Positions 50,612 through 58,495 of a DNA stretch of 64,000 nucleotides are shown here, one piece after another (position 1 is the first letter of the stretch; every line of letters starts with the position of its first letter). Origin of the DNA: Amycolatopsis sp. NBRC 101858 (GTDB taxonomy: Bacteria > Actinomycetota > Actinomycetes > Mycobacteriales > Pseudonocardiaceae). A program made the translations under genes and the position numbers. The stretch covers positions 1,674,001-1,738,000 of the forward strand of contig NZ_BSTD01000002.1 in NCBI RefSeq assembly GCF_030269325.1, written 5' to 3'. Under the pieces are notes generated by a model that searched no databases, was not told the DNA's origin, and saw nothing but the letters and a program-made list of their open reading frames with translations.

Positions 50612-51709
50612 TCACGTCCACAAAGGACGAAGATCCTTCCGCAGGTCGTGCCACGCTCCGGGCAGGGCCGCGACGCAATGTTCGGCCGCAGCGACCTCGC
50701 CGTCGCGGATCGGGCCTTCGCGGACGCCCAGCGCAAGCAGGTGCTCCCGCGCGACGACGGCGTCCTGGAACTCCCCGAGCAGGTCTTGGAACTCGTGCAG
50801 GGAGGATTTCGCACCGGCGGCCTCGAGGGCGTACCGCAGCCGTTTGGCGGCTTTCCGGACGTCGTGGACGGCGCAGTCGCGCTCCGGCCCGGCGGGCAGC
50901 GCGGCCACCCGGGCCACCCGCCCGTCGACGTCGTCGGCCACGCCGCGGACCAGGCGGGGCAGCACTTTCGCGGCGCGACGGCGGGCGGCCTTCGGCCACT
51001 TGCGCCGCGGCTCTTCGGCCAGCACCACTCCGAGCACGTCCAGCGCGTTCAGCAACTGGACGTACCGACGGCTGTCCAGGGCGCGGCGCACCCGGTCGTG
51101 CGCCTCCTCCGCGAGAGCCGCGAAGTAGGCGTCCGAGTGCGCCCCGGCCCAAGGGCGCGAGCGCGCCCACTGAACCTCGGTGTCGCGCGCGGGCGCGAGC
51201 TCTCCGCCCAGCCAGCGCAGGGCGCCGCTGACCTCGCGCAGCAGCTTCCGCCCACCCAGTGCCGGGGCGTAGGCCGAGAACACGCCCCGCAGCCGCCGCG
51301 CGGCCACGCGCATCCGGTGCACGGCGTCCGGCGCGTCCTGACGGACGGCCAGGTCCGCGGCGGCCAGCGCGGCGAGCTGCGCGCGCACGTACCGAAGAAC
51401 AACGCCACGGGCGGAATCGTCCGGCGGCCGATCGGGCGGCACGAGCCCGCTGCCCACCGCCGCCCGCAGGTCGGCGAGGCCGCCTCCGGGGAGATGCGCG
51501 ACCGGCACCAGCGCGTCGTCGCGGGTGTAGGCCCGCAGCAGCCGGGACAGCGTTGGTGGGACAGCGAAGTCCGAGCCGGCGAACCCGACCGAGCCGTCCG
51601 GGGTGTCGAGGCGCCAGTCACCGGCGTGCACGCTCAGCGCCAGGCCGCCGCGCAGCAAGCGCAGGGAACCGGTGTCGAAGAACGCGGTGGTCCCGACCAT
51701 GGTGGTCAT
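50612..51709 (-). CDS. CHAD-domain protein with truncated CYTH-like N-terminus
   Basis: The 365-residue protein has a CHAD domain (~95-360) with many His/Arg/Lys in helices, such as VHRMRVAARRLRGVFSAY and CAVHDVRKAAKRLRYALE. CHAD domains bind polyphosphate. The first ~60 residues, TTAFFDTGSLRLLRGGLALSV, resemble the end of a CYTH triphosphate-binding domain, but the acidic ExExK opening is absent, so the enzyme part is probably truncated. The ATG at 51707-51709 overlaps the upstream gene by four bases. It is the last of the eight-gene run from 56590. PPK2 at 57534 links to the same polymer. Confidence 0.82.
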   Translation of the reverse strand: MTTMVGTTAFFDTGSLRLLRGGLALSVHAGDWRLDTPDGSVGFAGSDFAVPPTLSRLLRAYTRDDALVPVAHLPGGGLADLRAAVGSGLVPPDRPPDDSARGVVLRYVRAQLAALAAADLAVRQDAPDAVHRMRVAARRLRGVFSAYAPALGGRKLLREVSGALRWLGGELAPARDTEVQWARSRPWAGAHSDAYFAALAEEAHDRVRRALDSRRYVQLLNALDVLGVVLAEEPRRKWPKAARRRAAKVLPRLVRGVADDVDGRVARVAALPAGPERDCAVHDVRKAAKRLRYALEAAGAKSSLHEFQDLLGEFQDAVVAREHLLALGVREGPIRDGEVAAAEHCVAALPGAWHDLRKDLRPLWT

Positions 51710-52110
51710 GACCGCACCAGCCGGTGGCGGGCCAGCAGCGCCAGCCCGAGCAGGACCACCAAGAGCCCGACGGTCACCCATTGGACCGGGGCACGCACGC
51801 CGATCACGCCGAACTGGATCGCCAGCCAGCCGGTGAGCACCGCGCCGGCGGCCAGCGCCGCGATCGGGGCCCGGAAGTCGAGGCGCCACGCGAACACCGA
51901 CGCCCCGGCGAGCGCCCCGCCGACGGCCAGCGCGAGCGCGATCCCCGGCAGCACCCAGCTGGTCAGCCCGAGCGGCTCCAGCCATTCGACCGGCATCGCG
52001 AACCCTGGCGCCCCGGCGATCAGCGAGATCCCGCCGTACACCGCGCTCGCGGCGAACAGCGTCTCGAAGGCCGCCAGCACCCGCATGGTCGCCCGGGTCC
52101 GCGCGGTCAC
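51706..52110 (-). CDS. Four-helix membrane protein of unknown function
   Basis: The 134-residue protein has about four hydrophobic segments: AAFETLFAASAVYGGISLIAG at the start, WVLPGIALALAVGGALAG, PIAALAAGAVLTGWLAI and VTVGLLVVLLGLALLA. It ends RHRLVRS. No charged catalytic motif is seen. The GTG at 52108-52110 overlaps the stop of the USP gene, and its own stop overlaps the CHAD start, so it is firmly in the operon. The topology suggests a small accessory membrane protein; I do not recognise a family with certainty. Confidence 0.72.
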   Translation of the reverse strand: MTARTRATMRVLAAFETLFAASAVYGGISLIAGAPGFAMPVEWLEPLGLTSWVLPGIALALAVGGALAGASVFAWRLDFRAPIAALAAGAVLTGWLAIQFGVIGVRAPVQWVTVGLLVVLLGLALLARHRLVRS

Positions 52111-53012
52111 GCCCGGCTCCCGGGCGGGCGGACGACGGCGACCGGGCACGGCGCGTGCGCGATCAGCGCCTGGCTCGTCGAGCCGAGCAGCATGCCGGTG
52201 AACCCGCCGCGGCCGCGGCAGCCGACCACGATCAGCTGCGCGTGCTCGCCGCGTTCCAGCAGCGTGCGGACCGGCCGCCCGCGCGTCACATCGAACCCGA
52301 TCGCCACGTCCGGGTACTTCGCCTGCCAGCCCTCCACCTGCTGAGCGAGCTTCTCCCGCTCGGCCTGCTGGATCGCCGCCGGATCCTCGTCCAGCGGATG
52401 CGCGCGGAGCATGCCGTCGGCCAGGACGTCGCTCCAAGTGTGCACCGCGACCAGGCCGGTGCCCCGCAGCCGGGCTTCCTCGCACGCGAACGCCAGCGCG
52501 GCCTCGCTGTCCGGCGAGCCGTCGGCACCGACCACCACGGGTCCGGTGGCCGGCGGCGGGTCGTGCGGGGTGCGGCCGCGGACGACGACGATCGGGCAGT
52601 GCGCGTGCGCCACGATCGAAACGGCGGTGGACCCGACCAGCAGGCCGGTGAACCCGCCCAGCCCGCGCGAGCCCAGCACGACCAGTTCGGCGTGCTGCGA
52701 CTCCTGGACCAGGGCGGTCACCGGGCTCCACTCCCGGGCAGCGGTGCCGGCTTCGACGTCCGGGAACGCCGCGAGCACCGTGGCCTTCGCTTCGGTGAGC
52801 CACTCCTCGGCCCGCTCCGCCAGGCCGGCCCGGATCTGCTCGTGGGTGCCGAACGCGACCGGCGCGTTCACCCGCGGCAGCGTGTACACCTGCACCAGCC
52901 GCAGCGGACGGCCGCGCCGGACGGCTTCCCCGGCCGCCCAGACGGCGGCCTGGACCGCCGAGGACGAGCCGTCGATCCCGGCCACGACCGCGCCGTCAAC
53001 GAACGCCGACAT
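52107..53012 (-). CDS. Universal stress protein, two UspA domains
   Basis: The 301-residue tandem USP opens VVAGIDGSSSAVQAAV, with loop LGSRGLGGFTGLLVGS. Domain 2 opens VVVGADGSPDSEAAL, with loop VGCRGRGGFTGMLLGS. Both loops look able to bind ATP. The start overlaps the DUF1918 gene by 17 bp and the stop overlaps the membrane-protein gene by four. It is like the USP at 49002, including GWQAKYPDV, so these probably arose by duplication. Confidence 0.93.
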   Translation of the reverse strand: MSAFVDGAVVAGIDGSSSAVQAAVWAAGEAVRRGRPLRLVQVYTLPRVNAPVAFGTHEQIRAGLAERAEEWLTEAKATVLAAFPDVEAGTAAREWSPVTALVQESQHAELVVLGSRGLGGFTGLLVGSTAVSIVAHAHCPIVVVRGRTPHDPPPATGPVVVGADGSPDSEAALAFACEEARLRGTGLVAVHTWSDVLADGMLRAHPLDEDPAAIQQAEREKLAQQVEGWQAKYPDVAIGFDVTRGRPVRTLLERGEHAQLIVVGCRGRGGFTGMLLGSTSQALIAHAPCPVAVVRPPGSRA

Positions 53013-53274
53013 GGCCGGCCTCCTCGTGGATGTACCGCTGCACCCGGTCGAAGCGGGTGCGCGCGCGGTCTTCGGCCGCCTTCTCTTCCTCGGCGGTCCG
53101 CACGATCGCGTCCGGACCGGGGAAGACGGTCGACACGTGGTCGTCCGCGGTCCAGCGGACGACGTACGGCGGTGTCCCGTCGGCGGAGCGCACCTCCAGG
53201 ATCCGGCCGCGCTGTTCGGGCGCGTCGACCTGCGGGCCCTTGACGACGAGCCAGTCGCCCGGCTGTGCGTGCAT
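52996..53274 (-). CDS. DUF1918 protein
   Basis: The 92-residue protein has a DUF1918 domain (1-~58): AQPGDWLVVKGPQVDAPEQR, GRILEVRSADGTPPYVVRW and STVFPGPDAIV. This is a small SH3-like barrel found in many actinobacteria, often near stress genes. A charged helix of ~30 residues follows. GAAAGGAAAGACC precedes the ATG. It lies 13 bp after the DUF4389 gene and overlaps the next USP start by 17 bp. Function unknown. Confidence 0.9.
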   Translation of the reverse strand: MHAQPGDWLVVKGPQVDAPEQRGRILEVRSADGTPPYVVRWTADDHVSTVFPGPDAIVRTAEEEKAAEDRARTRFDRVQRYIHEEAGHVGVR

Positions 53275-53287
53275 GGTCTTTCCTTTC

Positions 53288-54667
53288 TCAGGTGTCCACA
53301 GTGGACGGCTGGGGTGGGGCGGGCGCCGCGGGGCGCCGCGAGGCGCCGCGCGCGGCCACGCCGATCAGGACGACGCCGCCGGCGAGCACGATGGCCCCGG
53401 AAACCAGCAGGGCCAGGGCGATCCAGCCGAGGGCGGGTGCGGTCGCGCCGGCGTCGGCGCGCACGGAGACCCCGCGCGAGGCGTCCGCGTTCATCACGAC
53501 GGCGGTCCACTGCCCGTCGAGCACCGGCCAGCCGACGGTCTGCGTGCCCGCCCCCGACGCGCTCGCGACCCACACCCCGGCGGCACCGGGCGGGACGGCC
53601 GGCGCGCTACCCGGGTGTGTCCGGTTCCCCGCGGTCGTGTACTCGGTGGCGGCCAGGTACCGCTCGACGTCGGCAGTGCGGCCGATGCCCACGAAGACCG
53701 GACGGCCGCCGGTGTCGGTGACCCGGATCCGGACGTCACCCACGAAGGTCGTGAGCTTCGGCGCGGAGACGCCCTGCAGCCGCACCGGGTCGGTGGCGAC
53801 CGCGTACCCGCTCGAGACGAAGGTGCTCGACGCGGTCAGGTAGCCGTCGTCGTCGCGCTGGGTGCGATCCGCCCACAGCACCGCCCCGCCGCCGGTGAGC
53901 AGGCCCATCGACCCGAGCACCAGCACGGCGCCGGTCACCGCGGCGGCGATCCGGCCGCCGGTCCAGCCGCCCGCGTGCGGGTGGGCCGGGTGGGGGTGCG
54001 GGGGTTCGTGGCCGGACTCGGCGCCGCCCATGTCGAGCCGGAACGGCGGGTACTCGTCGGTCATCAGCGACACGTAGGCCGCGACGCGCAGCACCCAGCG
54101 GTCCATGCCGAGGACGAAGTCGAAGATCGGCCGCGGGTAGCGGCCGGTGCACAGCAGCACGATGCCGGCCACGACGACCAGCACACCCACGAGCCCGCCG
54201 GCGGCCCAGTCGAAGCCGTCGCCACCGGCGCGGAACGCCAGCCAGCTGCCGCCGCCGACGAACAGGCCGACGACGAGGAAGTGCGGGACGGCCAGCAGCC
54301 ACCACTTCACGAGCACCAGTCCGCGGGAAAGCTTTTCGGGATAGGCGATTTCGAGCCGGGCCGGGTAGTCCGGGACGTCGGCGAAGGTGAACGGCGGGTA
54401 CCGGTCGGTGCCGAGCGCGGCGTAGGAGTAGTACTGCACCCGCCAGCTCCAGCGCAGCACGCCGGAGGCGAACTCGAACAGCGGCCGCGGATAGCGCCCG
54501 GTCACCAAGATCGCGAAGAACGCAGCGATCGTGACGAACGGGTAGGCGAACCACAGGAACGCCAGGACGACGTAGTGCGGGACGGCCAGCAGCCACTTCA
54601 CCAGCCAGAGCCCGCGCGAGAGCGGCTCGTCCAGGGTCGCCTCGACCCGGACCGGGTAGCCGGTCAT
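53288..54667 (-). CDS. DUF4389 membrane protein
   Basis: The 459-residue membrane protein carries two DUF4389 units in its N-terminal half. Each has a RGLxLVKWxLAVPHxxV segment (~17-32 and ~113-130), two helices, and TGRYPRPLFEF/TGRYPRPIFDF followed by an aromatic RWxxRVxxYxx(L) stretch. A His/Pro-rich linker (~225-240) leads to a third membrane segment and an outer domain (~270-420), then a last helix. The repeat points to internal duplication. It overlaps the flavodoxin gene by four bases. The role is unknown. Confidence 0.85.
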   Translation of the reverse strand: MTGYPVRVEATLDEPLSRGLWLVKWLLAVPHYVVLAFLWFAYPFVTIAAFFAILVTGRYPRPLFEFASGVLRWSWRVQYYSYAALGTDRYPPFTFADVPDYPARLEIAYPEKLSRGLVLVKWWLLAVPHFLVVGLFVGGGSWLAFRAGGDGFDWAAGGLVGVLVVVAGIVLLCTGRYPRPIFDFVLGMDRWVLRVAAYVSLMTDEYPPFRLDMGGAESGHEPPHPHPAHPHAGGWTGGRIAAAVTGAVLVLGSMGLLTGGGAVLWADRTQRDDDGYLTASSTFVSSGYAVATDPVRLQGVSAPKLTTFVGDVRIRVTDTGGRPVFVGIGRTADVERYLAATEYTTAGNRTHPGSAPAVPPGAAGVWVASASGAGTQTVGWPVLDGQWTAVVMNADASRGVSVRADAGATAPALGWIALALLVSGAIVLAGGVVLIGVAARGASRRPAAPAPPQPSTVDT

Positions 54668-55188
54668 GACACGCTCCTTTCCAGGTGGGCCAGGCTCATC
54701 CCGATCTCGCGGCCCCAGGCGCGGATCGAGGGCCAGTCCCGGTTGTCGGCGTCGCCGACGCGCAGCGCCGAAACGACGGCGCGTTCGGGGAACTTCAGGG
54801 TGTGGCGGTCGATCTTGCCGCCGAACAGCCGGTGATCGCGGACGTCGAGCCGGTGGACGAGGTCCTCGACCACGACCGGCTCCTCGGCCGGGTGCTTCTG
54901 CTCACCGACCGGGCCGCTGGAGAAGAGCCACACCGGCACCCGGCGGAGCTCGTCCGGAAAGGACTCCGCGAGCTTCCTGGCCGGATCGAGCCAGTGTCCC
55001 AGGTAGACGGCGCTGCCGAGGACCACGGCGTCGAAGCCGTCGACCGAGTGCACCAGGCCCGCGTCGCGGACCTCGACCTGCGACCCCACCCCGGCGTCGG
55101 TCAGCGCCGAGCCGAGCGCGGTGGCCAGGCTTTCGGCGATTTCTCTGGTGGCCCCGTGCCGGGTCGCCACCGCGACGAGGATCTTCAT
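54664..55188 (-). CDS. Flavodoxin-domain protein (HemG-like)
   Basis: The 174-residue protein has a flavodoxin fold: ILVAVATRHGATREIAESLA at the N-terminus forms the FMN phosphate loop, followed by FDAVVLGSAVYLGHWLDPA and VWLFSSGPVG. The layout resembles flavodoxin-type menaquinone-dependent protoporphyrinogen oxidase (HemG). It could transfer electrons or serve heme supply for the bd oxidase and heme sensors, which is inference. The ATG at 55186-55188 and the stop both overlap neighbours by four bases, placing it mid-operon between CBS-BON and DUF4389 genes. Confidence 0.88.
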   Translation of the reverse strand: MKILVAVATRHGATREIAESLATALGSALTDAGVGSQVEVRDAGLVHSVDGFDAVVLGSAVYLGHWLDPARKLAESFPDELRRVPVWLFSSGPVGEQKHPAEEPVVVEDLVHRLDVRDHRLFGGKIDRHTLKFPERAVVSALRVGDADNRDWPSIRAWGREIGMSLAHLERSVS

Positions 55189-55772
55189 GGTCGCACCGTC
55201 GCCTCTTCCCACAGCTCGACGCCGACGACGCCGTAGACCGTCTTCGCCAGCGCGGCCACCACGCGGCGCTCGGCCTCGTCGGTGAACACGCCCCGGATCG
55301 TCACCATGCCGCCGGTGACGGACACGGCCCACCGGTCGCGGTGGCCCGAGTAGTCGGTCAGCAGCGCGTTGAGGTGGGAGGCGACCGAGTCGTCCTGGCG
55401 CACCAGCGGCGTGAGCATGTCGCGGCGGCTGACGATGCCCACGAGCACGCCGTCGTCGTCGACCACCGGGATGCTGCGCCGCCGGTCGCCCAGCATGTGC
55501 CGGGCGATCTCGGTGACGTCGGTGTCGAGGCCGACCGTCTCGGCCGGGGCGGTCATCGTCGTGGCCACCGGCACCTCGGGCGCCAGTCCTTTCCCGGCGA
55601 CGCCGCTGCGGAGTGCGTCGGCCTCGGTGAACACGCCGAGCACCGCGTCGTCCTCCCCGACCACCGGCAGCGCGGCCACGCAGTGTTCGGTGAGCAGCAC
55701 GATGGCTTCGCGGACCGGCGTGGCCGGGCCGACCCGCACCACGGGCCTCGTCATGATGTCGCGTGCCTTCAC
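55185..55772 (-). CDS. CBS-pair plus BON domain protein
   Basis: The 195-residue protein has CBS1 (MKARDIMTRPVVRVGPATP), a CBS2 that starts less typically (VATTMTAPAETVGLDTD, ~68), and a C-terminal BON (~130-190; VSVTGGMVTIRGVFTDEAE). It lies 11 bp after the USP gene and overlaps the flavodoxin gene by four bases. GAAAGGAGCCGAAG precedes the ATG, a good ribosome site. It is the second gene of the eight-gene run. Confidence 0.9.
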   Translation of the reverse strand: MKARDIMTRPVVRVGPATPVREAIVLLTEHCVAALPVVGEDDAVLGVFTEADALRSGVAGKGLAPEVPVATTMTAPAETVGLDTDVTEIARHMLGDRRRSIPVVDDDGVLVGIVSRRDMLTPLVRQDDSVASHLNALLTDYSGHRDRWAVSVTGGMVTIRGVFTDEAERRVVAALAKTVYGVVGVELWEEATVRP

Positions 55773-55783
55773 TTCGGCTCCTT

Positions 55784-56590
55784 TCAGTGCACGACCGCGA
55801 CCGGGCAGGCCGCGTGCGCGAGCAGGGTGTTGCCGGTCGAACCCAGGACCCCGCCGGCGACCGGTCCACGGCCCCGGGTGCCGATGACGATCAAGCGGGC
55901 GTTCGGCGCCACCTGCTGCAGGGCGTGCGCCGGCGCCCGGTCCCGCACGACCTGGCCGGTCACTTCGAGGTCCGGGTACTTGCCCTGCCAGGCCGCGACC
56001 CGCGTTTCCAGCTCCTGCTGCTCGGCGACGCCGTTTCCGGTGTGCCAGGCGTGGACGACCAGCACCGGCGCCCGCAGCGCGGCAGCCGCCTCGAAGGCGA
56101 ACCGCAGCGCGTGCTCGCTGGACTCGGTCCGGTCGATCCCCACCGCGACGGGACCCGTCGGGACCGGCCGGTTACCCGGCACCACGACGACCGGACACGG
56201 CGCTTCCGCCGCCACACGCAGGGCCACCGAACCGATCAGCGCACCGCGCAGGCCGCCGAGGCCGTGGGAGCCGAGGACCACGAGCGCCGCGTCGGCCGCC
56301 TCGGCAAGCAGGATCTCCACGGCCAGGCCGAGCTGGACCGCCGTCTCGACCCGGACCTCCGGCGCCTCTTCGCGGGCGATCTCGGCCGCGCGGCGCAGGT
56401 GGCGGTGGATGTGTTCCAGCAGGAGTTCGTCGTGCCCCCGCGGCGGCGTGTCGTCGAAGACGCAGGCGTGCACCAGCCGCAGCGTCGTACCGCGGCGCCG
56501 CGCTTCCTTCGCCGCCCAGCGGACCGCGCCGAACGACGGTGCCGAGGCGTCCACCCCGGCGAGCACCGGGCGGTGCGTGGTTGCGGTCAT
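55784..56590 (-). CDS. Universal stress protein, two UspA domains
   Basis: The 268-residue tandem USP opens VLAGVDASAPSFGAVRW, so its first nucleotide region has DAS rather than DGS. Loops are LGSHGLGGLRGALIGS and IGTRGRGPVAGGVLGS. It is shorter than the ~300-residue tandem USPs here. GGAGGACTCG precedes the ATG at 56588-56590. It is the first gene of the eight-gene operon (USP, CBS-BON, flavodoxin, DUF4389, DUF1918, USP, membrane protein, CHAD) and diverges from the SRPBCC gene across two DevR-like elements. Confidence 0.93.
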   Translation of the reverse strand: MTATTHRPVLAGVDASAPSFGAVRWAAKEARRRGTTLRLVHACVFDDTPPRGHDELLLEHIHRHLRRAAEIAREEAPEVRVETAVQLGLAVEILLAEAADAALVVLGSHGLGGLRGALIGSVALRVAAEAPCPVVVVPGNRPVPTGPVAVGIDRTESSEHALRFAFEAAAALRAPVLVVHAWHTGNGVAEQQELETRVAAWQGKYPDLEVTGQVVRDRAPAHALQQVAPNARLIVIGTRGRGPVAGGVLGSTGNTLLAHAACPVAVVH

Positions 56591-56645
56591 CGAGTCCTCC
56601 TGCGAGTCGGAGATCAGCATGGGCGGGGCGGGTACTCGCCGGTCA

Positions 56646-56659
56646 GGGCACGAAGTCCC
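56646..56659. promoter_or_regulatory. DevR-like element proximal to USP-led eight-gene operon
   Basis: Read on the minus strand it is GGGACTTCGTGCCC: one half-site is perfect and the second weak. It lies 56-69 bp upstream of the USP start at 56590. Confidence 0.5.
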
Positions 56660-56667
56660 TTTCGCCG

Positions 56668-56681
56668 GGGACCAAATCCGC
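56668..56681. promoter_or_regulatory. DevR-like element proximal to SRPBCC gene
   Basis: GGGACCAAATCCGC has a perfect GGGACCAAA half as in the boxes at 15722 and 33071, but a poor second half. It lies 36 bp before the ATG at 56717 and is 22 bp, about two turns, from the element at 56646. Confidence 0.5.
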
Positions 56682-56716
56682 CTGTCCCCGCGGCCGTGTT
56701 CGCCGACGCTGGGACG

Positions 56717-57334
56717 ATGACCTCACCCGATCTGCTCATCGACCATTTCCTGCCGCACCCGCACTTCGAGGTGGTGCGCACCACGATCGTGGACGCGCCG
56801 GTGAAGGAGACCTACGCGGCGGCCCGCGAACTCGACTTCACCGACGTCCGGGGCGGCGTCGTCTCGGCCGCGGGGTGGCTGCGCATGCTGCCTGAACGCT
56901 GGCACCACCGCCGGCACGGCCCGCCCCGGCGGCCGACCCGGCTGACCCCGGACGACCTCGACGCGGGCTCCGAGTGGGCCCTGCTCGGCGACCGGCCGGG
57001 CGGCGAGTTCGCCCTCGGCGTCGCCGGCAAGTTCTGGCAGCCGGTGATCACCTGGCGGCGTGTGGAGGCCGACGACTTCGCGGCCTTCGACGAAGCCGGC
57101 TACGGCAAGCTGGTGCTGGCGGTGTCGGTCTTCCCCTACGGCCCGCACCGCACGCTGCTGACAGCGCACACGCGGGTCCGGATGAGCGACCCGGAGAGCT
57201 GGCTGAAGTTCCGCCGCTCCTGGCGGCTCTCCCGGCCCGCCATCGGGTCCGTCCACACGGCGCTCGTCCGCACGGTGGCCGCGAACGCCCGGCAGCGGGC
57301 GCTCGCGGCTTACACGCGGACCGTTCAGCCCTGA
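56717..57334 (+). CDS. SRPBCC-like lipid/ligand-binding fold protein
   Basis: The 205-residue protein opens with a typical SRPBCC strand-helix pair (EVVRTTIVDAPVKETYAAAR), has GGEFALGVAGKFWQPVITW in the middle and ends with a long helix (SVHTALVRTVAANARQRAL). This fold (polyketide cyclase/START-like) binds hydrophobic ligands. No catalytic residue can be named. It is preceded by two DevR-like elements and converges with a small acidic-protein gene, overlapping it by 10 bp. Confidence 0.7.
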   Translation: MTSPDLLIDHFLPHPHFEVVRTTIVDAPVKETYAAARELDFTDVRGGVVSAAGWLRMLPERWHHRRHGPPRRPTRLTPDDLDAGSEWALLGDRPGGEFALGVAGKFWQPVITWRRVEADDFAAFDEAGYGKLVLAVSVFPYGPHRTLLTAHTRVRMSDPESWLKFRRSWRLSRPAIGSVHTALVRTVAANARQRALAAYTRTVQP

Positions 57335-57516
57335 TGCCCGGCCGTCGGCTGCCGAGGCGCGTCCTCGGCGGCCGGCACAACGTCCTCTTCGTTCTCCTTG
57401 ATCGCGTGGTGCTCGACCGCGTGCAGGTAGCGGCCCACCGCCGGACCGTGCCGGCCGCGCTCGGCGACGTCGCGGCGCGCCTCGGCTTCGATGGCCGCCT
57501 TTTCCTTGTCGTCCAT
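57325..57516 (-). CDS. Small charged protein of unknown function
   Basis: The 63-residue protein is rich in Glu, Ala and His: MDDKEKAAIEAEARRDVAER, then GPAVGRYLHAVEHHAIKENE, and an acidic/Pro tail. The first half is a probable amphipathic helix. I accept it as a gene because GGAGGAAGTC directly precedes the ATG and it starts 17 bp after the PPK2 stop on the same strand. The role is unknown; by position it could be a partner of PPK2. Confidence 0.65.
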   Translation of the reverse strand: MDDKEKAAIEAEARRDVAERGRHGPAVGRYLHAVEHHAIKENEEDVVPAAEDAPRQPTAGHQG

Positions 57517-57533
57517 GACTTCCTCCGATCGGT

Positions 57534-58346
57534 TCAGCGCGGCAGCAGGGTGGCCGCGTGGTCGGGAACGTAGGTCTGCAGTCGCCGGTCGGGGCGGAAG
57601 TAGCCGGCCGGCTCGGGCCGAGGTGGCAGCGAGACCGCCTGCCGCGGCACCTCGAAGTAGGGAACGCTCGAGAGCAGGTGGGCGATCATGTTCAGCCGGC
57701 CGCGCCGCTTCTCCTCGCTTTCCACCACGTGCCAGGGGGATTCGACGGTGTCGGTGTGCACGAACATGTCGTCCTTCGCCCGCGAGTAGTCCTCCCAGTG
57801 CGTCACGGACTGCAGGTCGATGGGCGAGAGCTTCCAGCGGCGCATCGGGTCGTCGATGCGCGCGGCGAAGCGGCGTTCCTGTTCGTCGAGGCTGACCGAG
57901 AACCAGTACTTGCGGAGCAGGATGCCGTCGCCGATGAGCAGGCGCTCGAAGATCGGGCACTGCTGCAGGAACCGCTGGTGCTCTTCGGGGGTGCAGAAGC
58001 CCATCACCCGCTCGACGCCGGCGCGGTTGTACCAGCTGCGGTCGAACAGCACGATCTCGCCGGCAGCGGGCAGGTGCTCGATGTAGCGCTGGAAGTACCA
58101 CTGCGTGCGTTCACGCTCGGTCGGGCTCGGCAGCGCGGCGATCCGCACGACCCGCGGGTTCAGGTGCTCGGTGACGCGCTTGATCGTGCTGCCCTTGCCG
58201 GCGGCGTCCCGGCCCTCGAACACCACGACCAGGCGGGCCCCTTCGGCACGCACCCACTCCTGCAGTTTCACCAGCTCGGCCTGCAGGCGCAGCAGTTCGC
58301 GCTCGTAGAGCTCGCGCGGGATCCGCGCCTTCTTCCGTCCGGCCAT
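57534..58346 (-). CDS. ppk2: Polyphosphate kinase 2
   Basis: This enzyme transfers phosphate between polyphosphate and nucleotides. The 270-residue length is typical of single-domain PPK2. It has Walker A FEGRDAAGKGS at residues 43-53, Walker B VLFDRSWYNRAGVERVMGF from ~99 (Asp102), and the lid region RRFAARIDDPMRRWKLS. The subclass (GDP/ADP/AMP) cannot be fixed by eye. The ATG at 58344-58346 has a weak GGGG site. It diverges from an Acg gene across a good DevR-like box, so polyphosphate use may be part of the hypoxic response, alongside the CHAD protein at 50612. Confidence 0.93.
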   Translation of the reverse strand: MAGRKKARIPRELYERELLRLQAELVKLQEWVRAEGARLVVVFEGRDAAGKGSTIKRVTEHLNPRVVRIAALPSPTERERTQWYFQRYIEHLPAAGEIVLFDRSWYNRAGVERVMGFCTPEEHQRFLQQCPIFERLLIGDGILLRKYWFSVSLDEQERRFAARIDDPMRRWKLSPIDLQSVTHWEDYSRAKDDMFVHTDTVESPWHVVESEEKRRGRLNMIAHLLSSVPYFEVPRQAVSLPPRPEPAGYFRPDRRLQTYVPDHAATLLPR

Positions 58347-58404
58347 ACCCCGACGCTACGAACCGCACCCGCGCTCCCACAGCGGCCGGACGTCGGCGGA
58401 GCAG

Positions 58405-58418
58405 GGGTCTTTGGTCCC
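58405..58418. promoter_or_regulatory. DevR-like box between divergent ppk2 and Acg copy 6
   Basis: GGGTCTTTGGTCCC matches 12 of 14 consensus positions. It lies 59 bp before the ppk2 start and 77 bp before the Acg ATG. Confidence 0.65.
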
Positions 58419-58495
58419 TCGCCCCAAGGCGGTGCGGCTCTCGTCCGCCCGCACCGCCCCGACGAGCATCGAGACGACCGATCCGAGGAGGAGCG

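Noticed and set aside
50624..50637. Symmetric AGGACGAAGATCCT as a second DevR box
   Set aside because: It matches poorly in the centre and lies in CHAD codons; kept only as a note to the strong box at 50589.
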